From: Prevotella disiens JCM 6334 = ATCC 29426
GTDB taxonomy: Bacteria; Bacteroidota; Bacteroidia; Bacteroidales; Bacteroidaceae
Assembly: GCF_000613345.1 (NCBI RefSeq)
Contig: NZ_BAIS01000026.1
Coordinates: 1 to 34,188 of the forward strand
Length of the DNA stretch: 34,188 nt
Direction: 5' to 3'
Below the pieces are notes generated by a model, which had not been told where the DNA came from, did no database searches, and worked only from the letters and a program-made list of their open reading frames with translations. Below are positions 23,275 to 30,523 of the stretch, piece after piece. How positions within the stretch are numbered: the stretch's first letter is position 1; every line of letters starts with the position of its first letter. A program made the translations under genes and the position numbers.

Positions 23275-23676
23275 TTATTCCCAAACGAAAGTGAAATTCT
23301 TTTCGCAAGTGAGGGTATTGCCTACATAGCAGCCTTTGTGGGCAAAGGTTTCCAACTTTTTGCGAAGGCTTTCGTCTACACCTTTGACGTGAAATTCGAT
23401 GTTTATCTTTGTAACTGTCATGGTTGCAGGGTCTTCAACGATTTCGCCTACCACTGCATACGCACCTGTGAGGTCGATGTTTTCTCTTGCAGCACGCATG
23501 GAAATAGTTGTCAGCGAGCATGCTGCCAACGATTGTGCCATGATGTCTACTGGTGTGGCATATTCGCCTAAGCCGCCTGATTCCTTACCTGGGTCGGTTG
23601 AAAGTGTTTGTCCTGACTTTTCGTATGTTGCTTCCATGCGGTATTTACCGACACTTTTTACGATTGATTTTTCCAT
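23275..23676 (-). CDS. OsmC/Ohr-family peroxide-reductase-like protein
   Basis: The 133-residue protein has the OsmC fold, whose members reduce organic hydroperoxides with two Cys. Both are present: Cys53 in SLAACSLTTI and Cys116 in HKGCYVGNTL. The pattern GGLGEYATPVDIMAQSLAACS is characteristic. It fits the oxygen-defence content of this region. The promoter (23783-23812) overlaps the end of feoAB and gives a leader of about 100 nt. The stop codon is followed at once by a 9-bp repeat array. Whether it belongs to the OsmC or the YhfA-like branch cannot be told by eye. Confidence 0.9.
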   Translation of the reverse strand: MEKSIVKSVGKYRMEATYEKSGQTLSTDPGKESGGLGEYATPVDIMAQSLAACSLTTISMRAARENIDLTGAYAVVGEIVEDPATMTVTKINIEFHVKGVDESLRKKLETFAHKGCYVGNTLTCEKNFTFVWE

Positions 23677-23782
23677 TGTTTTCTTTTTTTATTGATTTGT
23701 TATTCTGATTTTTTTACGCTTTTATGTACGAACGTGAAGACTTTGTTCTTTCAACAAATAGCATTCCTTTCGTTCATGGTTG

Positions 23783-23812
23783 CAAATATATTGAAATAAT
23801 TCCAATAATCAA
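23783..23812 (-). promoter_or_regulatory. Promoter of the OsmC gene, overlapping the feoAB end
   Basis: On the minus strand, TTG (23810-23812) and TATATTTG (23783-23790) are 19 bp apart. The TTG overlaps the feoAB stop codon (23809-23811). Confidence 0.85.
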
Positions 23813-26277
23813 AGAAAGAGTCGCCCAATTTGAAAAACAATCGCACTTATTATCCATGCCACGGTGGTGGTATAGAGGCCTAAAAAGAGTGCCCATTTCC
23901 AACTTCCTGTTTCTCCTTTGATGGCTGCAATGGTGGCTACGCAAGGGAAATAGAGCAAGACGAAGAGCAGAAAACTATAGGCGGTGAGGGTTGCCAGTGG
24001 TCGTGCTTGGTCGTAAGAGATATTGTTTCGTGTGGCAATATCTTTTGTTAATTGTTGTTGGAACAGATTATATTTTCCCCCTTCGTTGTTGTATTCTGTA
24101 TCCTTGTTGAAGGAATCGTTGTTGGCATAGAGTACGCCCATGGTGGAAGCGACAATTTCTTTTGCGCCTGTGCCAGCCAAAAGTCCTACATCTAATCGCC
24201 AATCGAAGCCTTGCGCACGAAAAAGGGGTTCTATGGTCTTGCCAATTCTTCCTATATAGCTTTGTTCTTGCTGCTGTTGTGGGGTCATTTTAGGGTCGTC
24301 AGCCATTGGAAAATAGCCTAATGCCCAGACAATGATTGATGCAACGAGAATGATTCCTCCCATTTTTTTGAGATATTGTTTTCCTTTTTCCCATGTATGT
24401 CGCCCAATGGCCTTCCATGTTGGAAAGCGATAGGGTGGGAGTTCCATAACGAAAGGTGTGTCTTCGCCTTTTACAATGGTTTTCGAGAACAATCGTGCCA
24501 ATAGGATTGCCATGATGATACCTATTATATATAAGGACAACATCACCCACGAGCGATATTCAGCGGTAAAGAATGCGCCCGTCATCATGATGTAAATAGG
24601 GAGTCGTGCCGAGCAACTCATCATTGGCAATACTAACATGGTGATGAGTCGTGAGCGTCTGCTTTCGATGGTTCGGGTTGCCATAATGGCAGGCACGTTG
24701 CAACCGAAGCCCATAATGAGTGGTATGAACGATTTTCCGTGCAGTCCCATTTTGTGCATCAGTCTGTCCATGATGAAAGCAGCGCGCGCCATGTAGCCGC
24801 AGTCTTCCATGTAGGATATGAAAAAGTAGAGAATGAGGATTTGCGGTAGGAAAACAATGACCGCCCCCACGCCTGCAATGGCTCCGTCTACTATCATTGC
24901 CTTCACAGGACCATCGGGTAGAAGGTTGCTCACCATTTGCGAAAGTTGGGCTATGCCCATGTCTATCCAGTCCATCGGATATTGTCCGAGTGTGAACGTG
25001 GTTGTAAACATGATGTAAAGGAAGAGGAAGAAGAGCGGAAAACCTAAGTATTTGTGTGTTAATAAGTTGTCCACCGCATGCGTCATGCTGTAAACATCTT
25101 TTGCCTTGCCTTCTCGGTAGCCTGCTTCTTTGAGTGCGCCATGTATAAATCCATACTTTGCGTCCATGATAGCCGTTTCGCTGTCCTTCAAAGTTTCTTC
25201 TTTCACTCGTTTGGCAGTTTCGTCTCGGTGGTTGAAAATCTCGTTTGCATCGGGGAAAGTTTCCACCAATTCACGCGTTTGTCGGTCGTTTTCCAATAGT
25301 TTTATAGCCAAATAGCGTGTGGAAAATTTCTGTCGTATGTCCAATTCGTGCTTCAAATGGGCTTGAATTTCGGCAATTCCGTTTTCTATTTCGTGTCCGT
25401 GGTTGATGTGAATGTGTCGGTAGGTAGGGTGTTTGCCCTCCTTTCCTTCATAATTTTGTACGATTGTTTCAAACAAATCGTTGACTCCTTTGCCATTTTT
25501 GAATACGGTAGGAATCATGGGAACGCCAAAAAGTTGGCTCAATCGTTTGTGGTCAATGTGGTCGCCTCGTTGTTGGGTTTCGTCAAACATGTTCAGGGCG
25601 CACACCATTGGGAGGTTCATGTCGATGAGCTGTGTGGTAAGGTAAAGATTTCGTTCCAAATTTGCGGCATCAATGACATTGATAACGATGTCGGGCGTAT
25701 GCTCCACCAACTGTTTTCTGACGTATAATTCTTCTGGCGAGTAGGCAGAAAGGCTGTAAGTGCCAGGCAAATCGACCATCTCTATTTGATAGTCTTCAAA
25801 CGTGGCATATCCATATTTCGCATCAACCGTAACGCCTGAGTAGTTTCCCACTCTTTCGTGCGCTCCCGAAGCAAAATTAAACAATGATGTTTTGCCGCAA
25901 TTCGGGTTGCCTACCAATGCCACCCGAATGGTTTTTCGTTGTCTTTTGGCTGCTGCCACTGCCTCTTTGGGCGATAGTTTTGCCTCGTTGGAATCGGGTT
26001 CCACCTCAATGGCAGGGTTGTAGGGTTCGTTTTTTTTATTAAAATAGTTCGCCTCCACCGCCATTATTTCTATCAAGCTCGCTTCGCTGCGTCGGAGGCT
26101 CACCTCATAGCCCATAATGCGGTATTTCACGGGGTCTTGCAACGGAGCGTTGAGCAAAACTTCAACTTCCTTTCCGTTGATAAACCCCATTTCTATGATG
26201 CGTTTTCTGAAGCCGCCATGTCCTGAAACTTTGACAATGATGCCTTTTTCTCCCGTCTTCAGCTCTGATAATTTCAT
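23809..26277 (-). CDS. feoAB: FeoA-FeoB fusion, ferrous iron transporter
   Basis: The protein of about 822 residues imports Fe(II) across the inner membrane. Residues 1-75 form the SH3-like FeoA domain (MKLSELKTGEKGIIVKV start). A linker of about 40 residues leads into the FeoB G-domain: GNPNCGKT at 123-130, VGNYSGVTVD at 143-152, DLPG at 169-172 and later NMFD. The membrane part follows, with GCNVPAIMATRT and the gate-like repeats. FeoA-FeoB fusion is the normal form in Bacteroidales. The frame extends 14 codons upstream into a repeat element, but the Met at 26277 begins the conserved FeoA sequence. The nearest promoter box is about 290 bp upstream, beyond the repeats. Confidence 0.95.
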   Translation of the reverse strand: MKLSELKTGEKGIIVKVSGHGGFRKRIIEMGFINGKEVEVLLNAPLQDPVKYRIMGYEVSLRRSEASLIEIMAVEANYFNKKNEPYNPAIEVEPDSNEAKLSPKEAVAAAKRQRKTIRVALVGNPNCGKTSLFNFASGAHERVGNYSGVTVDAKYGYATFEDYQIEMVDLPGTYSLSAYSPEELYVRKQLVEHTPDIVINVIDAANLERNLYLTTQLIDMNLPMVCALNMFDETQQRGDHIDHKRLSQLFGVPMIPTVFKNGKGVNDLFETIVQNYEGKEGKHPTYRHIHINHGHEIENGIAEIQAHLKHELDIRQKFSTRYLAIKLLENDRQTRELVETFPDANEIFNHRDETAKRVKEETLKDSETAIMDAKYGFIHGALKEAGYREGKAKDVYSMTHAVDNLLTHKYLGFPLFFLFLYIMFTTTFTLGQYPMDWIDMGIAQLSQMVSNLLPDGPVKAMIVDGAIAGVGAVIVFLPQILILYFFISYMEDCGYMARAAFIMDRLMHKMGLHGKSFIPLIMGFGCNVPAIMATRTIESRRSRLITMLVLPMMSCSARLPIYIMMTGAFFTAEYRSWVMLSLYIIGIIMAILLARLFSKTIVKGEDTPFVMELPPYRFPTWKAIGRHTWEKGKQYLKKMGGIILVASIIVWALGYFPMADDPKMTPQQQQEQSYIGRIGKTIEPLFRAQGFDWRLDVGLLAGTGAKEIVASTMGVLYANNDSFNKDTEYNNEGGKYNLFQQQLTKDIATRNNISYDQARPLATLTAYSFLLFVLLYFPCVATIAAIKGETGSWKWALFLGLYTTTVAWIISAIVFQIGRLFL

Positions 26278-26289
26278 CTCTTTCTCTTT

Positions 26290-26553
26290 TTTTAAAGTGC
26301 AATTTCTCTCCACAAGCATGTACGAATTTCGCTTTGTATAGCTGCACTCGACAATATGTAGCGATTGTCAGCAAATCGGTGTAGGGGCGGAATTTTTGTC
26401 GTAGGGGCGTGATTTATCACGTTCCTAACATCAAAAACGAATATTTGCCTGCTTATAGGAACATGATAAATCACGCCCCTACAAGGGAAACAAGTTTGCA
26501 TTGCGCTCGTTTTGCAATATCTTGTACGCTGCGTTTAGCTTAACGAAATCGTG
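26290..26553. repeat. Element R3 with REP-like palindrome R2-3 inside it
   Basis: The R3 left end (AAAGTGCAATTTCTCTCCAC, then AAGCATGTACGAATTTCGCT) starts about 14 bp from the feoAB start codon. R2 arms lie at 26401-26428 and 26454-26482, with an extra partial arm at 26381-26400. The R3 right end (TTTTGCAATATCTTG, then TAGCTTAACGAAATCG) ends at 26551. A copy at 30218-30369 has the same ends without the palindrome, which suggests the palindrome was inserted into R3. Confidence 0.85.
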
Positions 26554-26563
26554 CCTTTGTCTG

Positions 26564-26571
26564 CAAATATA
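26564..26571 (-). promoter_or_regulatory. Probable -7 box for feoAB
   Basis: TATATTTG on the minus strand lies just outside the R3 element. If it serves feoAB, the leader RNA is about 280 nt and made almost wholly of repeat. There is no clear -33 TTG. Confidence 0.5.
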
Positions 26572-26947
26572 TAAAAAATAAAGCGGACGTCATCAGTCCT
26601 TTAACCAAAGTTTTGAAAAATACCCACATATAGGTATTACTTTTTTGCATGTCTGCCACTGTTCTACCTACTTTTAAAGGCTACTTGTAGTTGTTAGGAA
26701 GTTATTAAGTTTGCGAAAAACCAAACAATTTACGATACAATTTAATGTAAAATGGAGAAAAAGAGGAGAAAAACTTTCATATAGGCTATTTTGGCTCATA
26801 AAATAGGCACTTTGACACCTTAAAATAGGCACTTTTGGCGTTTAATGTATCTGTACTCCATAAAAATAATATTTCTTACATATTTAAAACAATTTCAATT
26901 GATATATGTTAAAATCTGTTAGAAATAGCATTATTTTCCATTGGAAA
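26572..26947. other. Divergent intergenic region between feoAB and the thioredoxin gene
   Basis: I see no gene. TAAAATAGGCACTTT occurs twice, at 26799-26813 and 26821-26835 (22-bp step), after a related ATAGGCTATTTTGGC at 26782. TAAGTTTG at 26706-26713, with TTG 18 bp upstream (26685-26687), is a possible extra plus-strand promoter. The paired repeats could be an operator, but I know of no matching site. Confidence 0.4.
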
Positions 26948-26979
26948 TTTGTTTTATCAAAAACAATGCTCTATTTTTG
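26948..26979 (+). promoter_or_regulatory. Promoter of the thioredoxin-marR operon
   Basis: TTTG (26948-26951) and TATTTTTG (26972-26979) are 20 bp apart, a full match. The leader is about 110-120 nt. Confidence 0.82.
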
Positions 26980-27108
26980 CAAAAGTTTCCAACGGAAACA
27001 ATATTCAGATAACAGACGGAATTATTATAATTTCGAAAATTGGCACTCAACCCCCACCTTATATATATATAGGGTAATGAAAGTTAAAGAGAGAGATGAA
27101 AAAAAAGT

Positions 27109-27582
27109 ATGGTATTAGCATTAGCAACCTTGTCGCTTGCGATGATGAGTTGCGCTCAGGCTAACAAAAAAGAAAATAATAAAAAGAAGCAGGAAACTGA
27201 AGAAACTAAAAAGGTAAAAAAGATGAAAGTGATAGAAATGAACGAGGCAATGTTCTCAGAGAAAATTGTTGATTATAAAAAGAACGGCGGAAAGTGGGAC
27301 TATCGTGGCGACAAGCCAGCTATCATAGACTTTTACGCTACATGGTGCGGTCCTTGCAAAGCCACAGCACCTATCTTGGAAGAATTGGCAGCAGAATATG
27401 AAGGGAAAATTGATGTCTATAAAGTAGATGTCGATAAAAATGAAGAATTATCAGCGTTGTTTAGTATTCAGTCAATCCCAACCTTGCTCTTCATTCCTAA
27501 AAATGGTCAGCCAACTATCGCAGTAGGCGCACAGCCACGCGCAGAGATAGAACGCGGCATTAAGGAACTTCTTTTGAAATAA
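27109..27582 (+). CDS. Thioredoxin-family lipoprotein with disrupted start region
   Basis: The 157-residue protein (from 27109) has a hydrophobic start (VLALATLSLAMM), a lipobox-like Cys15, a Lys/Glu-rich linker and a full thioredoxin domain with YATWCGPCKATAP as active site and the cis-Pro segment SIPTLLF. It would be anchored in the periplasm and reduce disulfides. The start is odd. An ATG at 27096 is followed by eight A, which puts it out of frame. With seven or ten A it would read MKKSMVLALATLS or MKKKSMV, a normal lipoprotein signal. From 27109 the signal lacks its positive charges. This is a phase-variable or slippery tract, or a base-call error. A marR gene follows 6 nt after the stop. 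Confidence 0.85.
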   Translation: MVLALATLSLAMMSCAQANKKENNKKKQETEETKKVKKMKVIEMNEAMFSEKIVDYKKNGGKWDYRGDKPAIIDFYATWCGPCKATAPILEELAAEYEGKIDVYKVDVDKNEELSALFSIQSIPTLLFIPKNGQPTIAVGAQPRAEIERGIKELLLK

Positions 27583-27588
27583 AAACGA

Positions 27589-27935
27589 ATGGACAACCTG
27601 TGTATACGTAAAATTCACCAATTGTTTCGGGCGGTCGTAGATTTTGAACGCATCTTGGACGAACGCTTTTCATTGAACATCAACGAGTTAATGTTGCTCT
27701 GTTTGCTCAGCGAGAGAGGCTGTTTATTGGCTGGCGAAATAGCAACTACATGAACTTAACACGTTCCAACGCATCGAAAGTCATCGCATCGCTCGAACGC
27801 AAGGGGTGCATTGAGCGGAAAGCATGCTCGCACGACAGCCGTTGTCAGCAATGCCAAATCACAAAAGCAGGACAAATGTTGATTGAAAAAATAAATAATG
27901 AGAATTTTGAAGGATTTTCGATTATGAAAATTTAA
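27589..27935 (+). pseudogene. MarR-family regulator split by a frameshift
   Basis: The first part (27589-27753, 54 codons) starts MDNLCIRKIHQLFRAVVDFE and ends LLAGEIATT-stop. The second (27750-27935, 61 codons) starts MNLTRSNASKVIASLERKG and ends near NNENFEGFSIMKI. Joined, they make a MarR-like winged-helix protein of about 115 residues, with the break just before the recognition helix. The stop and the next start overlap as ATGA, so reinitiation could still make both halves, but one base missing near 27750 is the simpler explanation. It lies 6 nt after the thioredoxin gene and was probably its co-transcribed regulator. A base-calling error is possible. Confidence 0.75.
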
Positions 27936-28029
27936 AAACAAAACTTCATATTTACACGAAAATAGCACCTATTTCAGTATATTTTTTTGTAAAAATAAAG
28001 GCTTTTTTGGAAATATTTCAAGTCTTTTA

Positions 28030-28061
28030 TTTGTGCGTTCTCGGTAAAATGTGTATTTTTG
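28030..28061 (+). promoter_or_regulatory. Promoter of the PerR/Fur-family gene
   Basis: TTTG (28030-28033) and TATTTTTG (28054-28061) are 20 bp apart. This excludes any start at 28051 and supports the ATG at 28090. A palindrome, GAAATATTTC (about 28010-28019), lies just upstream and could be an operator. Confidence 0.82.
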
Positions 28062-28089
28062 CAACCACAAAAACAAAAATACAAGCAAT

Positions 28090-28527
28090 ATGTACATGGA
28101 TCCTGCTTATCAGAAACTTATAGAATGTGGTATTCGCCCATCATTGCAGCGCATAGAAATTATGAGATATTTACAAACTCATTTTACGCACCCTACGATT
28201 GATGAGGTTTACAACGACCTTAGGGCGAAAATACCAACTGTCAGTAAGACAACAATTTACAACACATTGAGAATGTTCTCTGAAAAAGGAGGCGCCCTCA
28301 TGATTACCATTGACGAGCATCGTGTTTGCTACGATGGTAATACAACCCCCCACGCACATTTTTGTTGCAAAGAATGTGGCAAAGTTTACGACTTATTTGA
28401 TATGCAACCTCCTGTGGCACAATCAAAAACACTCGGCGGTTTCCAAATAGATGATGCCCAGCTCTATTATAAAGGCGTTTGTCCAGCTTGTTTGGAGAAG
28501 CAACCAAAATCAGAAAAGGTATCATAA
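28090..28527 (+). CDS. Fur-family metalloregulator, PerR-like
   Basis: The 145-residue protein has the Fur winged-helix domain (PSLQRIEIMRYL, HPTIDEVYNDL, SKTTIYNTLRMFSEKG) and a C-terminal dimer domain with two CxxC zinc pairs (CKECGK and CPACLEK). The regulatory metal-site segment reads CYDGNTTPHAHF. The Asp before the HxH fits PerR, the iron-bound peroxide sensor, better than Fur, which usually has Glu nearby. It lies among peroxide and iron genes and is likely to repress such genes. It has a strong promoter of its own and a perfect terminator. The PerR assignment is an inference; Fur is the alternative. Confidence 0.88.
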   Translation: MYMDPAYQKLIECGIRPSLQRIEIMRYLQTHFTHPTIDEVYNDLRAKIPTVSKTTIYNTLRMFSEKGGALMITIDEHRVCYDGNTTPHAHFCCKECGKVYDLFDMQPPVAQSKTLGGFQIDDAQLYYKGVCPACLEKQPKSEKVS

Positions 28528-28534
28528 AGCGAAT

Positions 28535-28571
28535 AACGCAATGCCGATAAAAACGCATTGCGTTTTTTTTT
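28535..28571 (+). terminator. Intrinsic terminator of the PerR/Fur gene
   Basis: A perfect 10-bp stem AACGCAATGC/GCATTGCGTT with a 10-nt loop is followed by nine T. Confidence 0.95.
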
Positions 28572-28579
28572 GAGGAAAA

Positions 28580-28651
28580 CTAGGAGAACTAGGAATCCTA
28601 GGAGAACTAGGAATCCTAGAAACCCTAGAACCCCTAGAACTCCTAGAAAAA
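28580..28651 (+). repeat. 9-bp tandem array E, CTAGGAGAA type, 8 units
   Basis: Units are CTAGGAGAA, CTAGGAATC, CTAGAAACC, CTAGAACCC, CTAGAACTC and CTAGAAAAA. It lies between the terminator of the plus-strand regulator gene and the end of the minus-strand ABC permease gene. It reads purine-rich in the regulator's direction. Confidence 0.95.
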
Positions 28652-28688
28652 ACTCCCCCTTAGGAAAAACTAAAAAAAACAATTCTCT

Positions 28689-29963
28689 TTAAGCCTTTCT
28701 TTTTTCCCTTTCGCATTGTATTTTCTCCTTCATACCCACGAGTTGTGCAACGGCATGCTTGCGAGCGCGAATGATTTGGCTGCGATAAACAATGCAAGTA
28801 ACACCAAAATACAAGGTAGCTTGTATCCAAAGACCCAATACTTCCGTTTTCACATCGGCGATATTCGCACCCATTGAAGCCATACGACTGAAGCCACGAA
28901 TGCCAAAGGTAGAAGGAATGAGCCACGAAACACTTTCCCACTCACTCGGAATATTGCTTTGCGGCCAACTAATTCCCGACAGAAATAAGAAAGGAACAGA
29001 GGTAAAAACGATGAGCAACAACACGTTTTCACGATAGCGCACAAGACACGATAGCGTCATACCAAAGAAAATAACCGCTAAAAGATAAGGCAAAAGAAGT
29101 TTAAAAAGGTCGAGTGGTTGGGCCAACATCGTGAAATTAAAGAAACGAGGCACTGCCAAGAGGACATAAGCTGCCATGACACTGTAAATCATCAGGTAGC
29201 AAAGCGACTTGCCCAATACGATTTTCAAAATTCCATTGTGGTGCTTACTAATCGGAACAAGGTCTTGATAACGATTGTTTTCGCGTGCCGTACCTGCCGA
29301 AAGCCCAATGCCCAACAACAAAGTCTGCTGTAAAATAAGGATTAACACGCCAGGAAGAATAGAATTTCCATACCCCCCCGTTGTATTAAAAATAGGTTCT
29401 TCGGCAATAACCATGGGTTCTGTCCCAATTTCTTCGTCACGCACCGTAATATTTAAGGGCGAATCTTTCAACCGTTCTTTTCCCATTTCCATAGACACCG
29501 CCATCGACGTTTGGTAAATCGCCTTGTAAGCCAACATCAGACTCATGTTACAATAAACGCTCACATGGGCTTGCTCGCCTCGGTTCAAGGTGCGTTCAAA
29601 ATCTTCAGGGAAGAACAACACGCCATTTGCTTTTTGTTGGGCAATGATATTTTGTGCTTCAGAAAGATTATTGCAATAGTAAGCCACCTGAACATCGGGT
29701 GCAGCATCGAACATTCGTATAAATTCGCGCGACGTAGCCGAATGCGATTGGTCGATAATTACCACAGGAATCTCGCGCACCACCTCGTTATTGTAAATCC
29801 ACGAGTAGAGTAGGGGGTAGACCAACGGCACGAGAATGAAGAAAATGAGCATACCTTCGTCCTTGATAGTATTCTTCATTTCAATCCACCAGATGTAACA
29901 AATTGAAGTTATCAAGTTGTTACCAATATTTTCTTTAAGATGAAGTGTCTTTTTTTTCTTCAT
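28689..29963 (-). CDS. ABC-2 type transporter permease
   Basis: This 424-residue membrane protein has one N-terminal span (MLIFFILVPLVYPLLYSWIY), a periplasmic domain of about 170 residues, and five to six further spans. It belongs to the ABC-2 permeases of the YhiI/YbhR type, which normally occur as pairs with an HlyD-like adaptor and a TolC-like channel for drug or molecule export. Here it stands alone: the ATPase, adaptor and partner permease are not in the window. The start MKKKKTLHL is accepted because the next Met (about residue 29) would cut conserved sequence. A -7 box lies at 30134-30141, beyond a palindromic repeat. Confidence 0.85.
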   Translation of the reverse strand: MKKKKTLHLKENIGNNLITSICYIWWIEMKNTIKDEGMLIFFILVPLVYPLLYSWIYNNEVVREIPVVIIDQSHSATSREFIRMFDAAPDVQVAYYCNNLSEAQNIIAQQKANGVLFFPEDFERTLNRGEQAHVSVYCNMSLMLAYKAIYQTSMAVSMEMGKERLKDSPLNITVRDEEIGTEPMVIAEEPIFNTTGGYGNSILPGVLILILQQTLLLGIGLSAGTARENNRYQDLVPISKHHNGILKIVLGKSLCYLMIYSVMAAYVLLAVPRFFNFTMLAQPLDLFKLLLPYLLAVIFFGMTLSCLVRYRENVLLLIVFTSVPFLFLSGISWPQSNIPSEWESVSWLIPSTFGIRGFSRMASMGANIADVKTEVLGLWIQATLYFGVTCIVYRSQIIRARKHAVAQLVGMKEKIQCEREKRKA

Positions 29964-30027
29964 TTTTTCGTACGTTGTAATTATTCACTGAGCAGGGTTG
30001 CCACTGTTCTAGCATTTATGTTTCCTT

Positions 30028-30105
30028 GTAGGGGCGTGGTTCACCACGTTCCTAACAACTTGCGTATGATTTATTTATTAGGAACGTGATAAATCACGCC
30101 CCTAC
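30028..30105. repeat. REP-like palindrome R2-4 with compensated core
   Basis: The forward arm is at 30028-30055 and the reverse arm at 30078-30105. The forward arm core is GTGGTTCACCAC instead of GTGATTTATCAC, so both halves of the dyad changed together. The reverse arm keeps GTGATAAATCAC. It lies in the presumed leader of the ABC permease gene. Confidence 0.92.
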
Positions 30106-30133
30106 GCATTGCCGAATGTAGTTATATCTTATG

Positions 30134-30141
30134 CAAAGATA
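30134..30141 (-). promoter_or_regulatory. Probable -7 box for the ABC permease
   Basis: TATCTTTG on the minus strand. There is no TTG at the normal distance. If used, the leader is about 165 nt and contains palindrome R2-4. Confidence 0.45.
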
Positions 30142-30217
30142 GGAACATTTTTACAAATAGCGACAGAATATTTCAAGAAAATAGATTGTGCTTTTTCTAA
30201 TAGTTCTTCTGTTCTTT

Positions 30218-30369
30218 TTTAAAGTGCGATTTCTCGCCACGAGCATGTACAAATTTCGCTTTGCTCTTTGGATAAGATATAGCTGCACTCGACAAATTGA
30301 AAGTAAACTTTCTTTGTTCTCGCTTGCAATATCTTTTGCATGCTTCGTGTGGCTTAACGAAATCGTTCA
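30218..30369 (+). repeat. Element R3, long copy with both ends
   Basis: The left end is AAAGTGCGATTTCTCGCCAC, then GAGCATGTACAAATTTCGCT. The middle has GATATAGCTGCACTCGAC and CTTGCAATATC. The right end is TTCGTGTGGCTTAACGAAAT. The ends are imperfect inverted repeats (GCGATTTC-GCCACGA against TCGTGTGGC-GAAATCG). This is the fullest copy in the window. Confidence 0.85.
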
Positions 30370-30458
30370 ACAATAATATTATAAGGTGGGAATATTAGCA
30401 ACTGGGCAATCAGAAACAATCTTAAAAAGCAGCAAATTGTTATTTTAGGGAAAATAAT

Positions 30459-30489
30459 TTTGTTTTCAAACAACAATTCTTTAACTTTG
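30459..30489 (+). promoter_or_regulatory. Promoter of the secreted nuclease gene
   Basis: TTTG (30459-30462) and TAACTTTG (30482-30489) are 19 bp apart, a full match. The leader is about 28 nt. Confidence 0.85.
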
Positions 30490-30523
30490 CAGCATGATGA
30501 ATTTTATCTAATTAATTAAAAAT

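Noticed and set aside
26906..27118. 70-codon plus-strand frame before the thioredoxin gene
   Set aside because: It contains the promoter of the thioredoxin gene and has no domain.
29997..30012. Shared TGCCACTGTTCTA at about 26652 and 29999 as a regulatory site
   Set aside because: Only 13 bp in two copies, with no symmetry and no consistent position relative to promoters; it may be chance or old repeat sequence.
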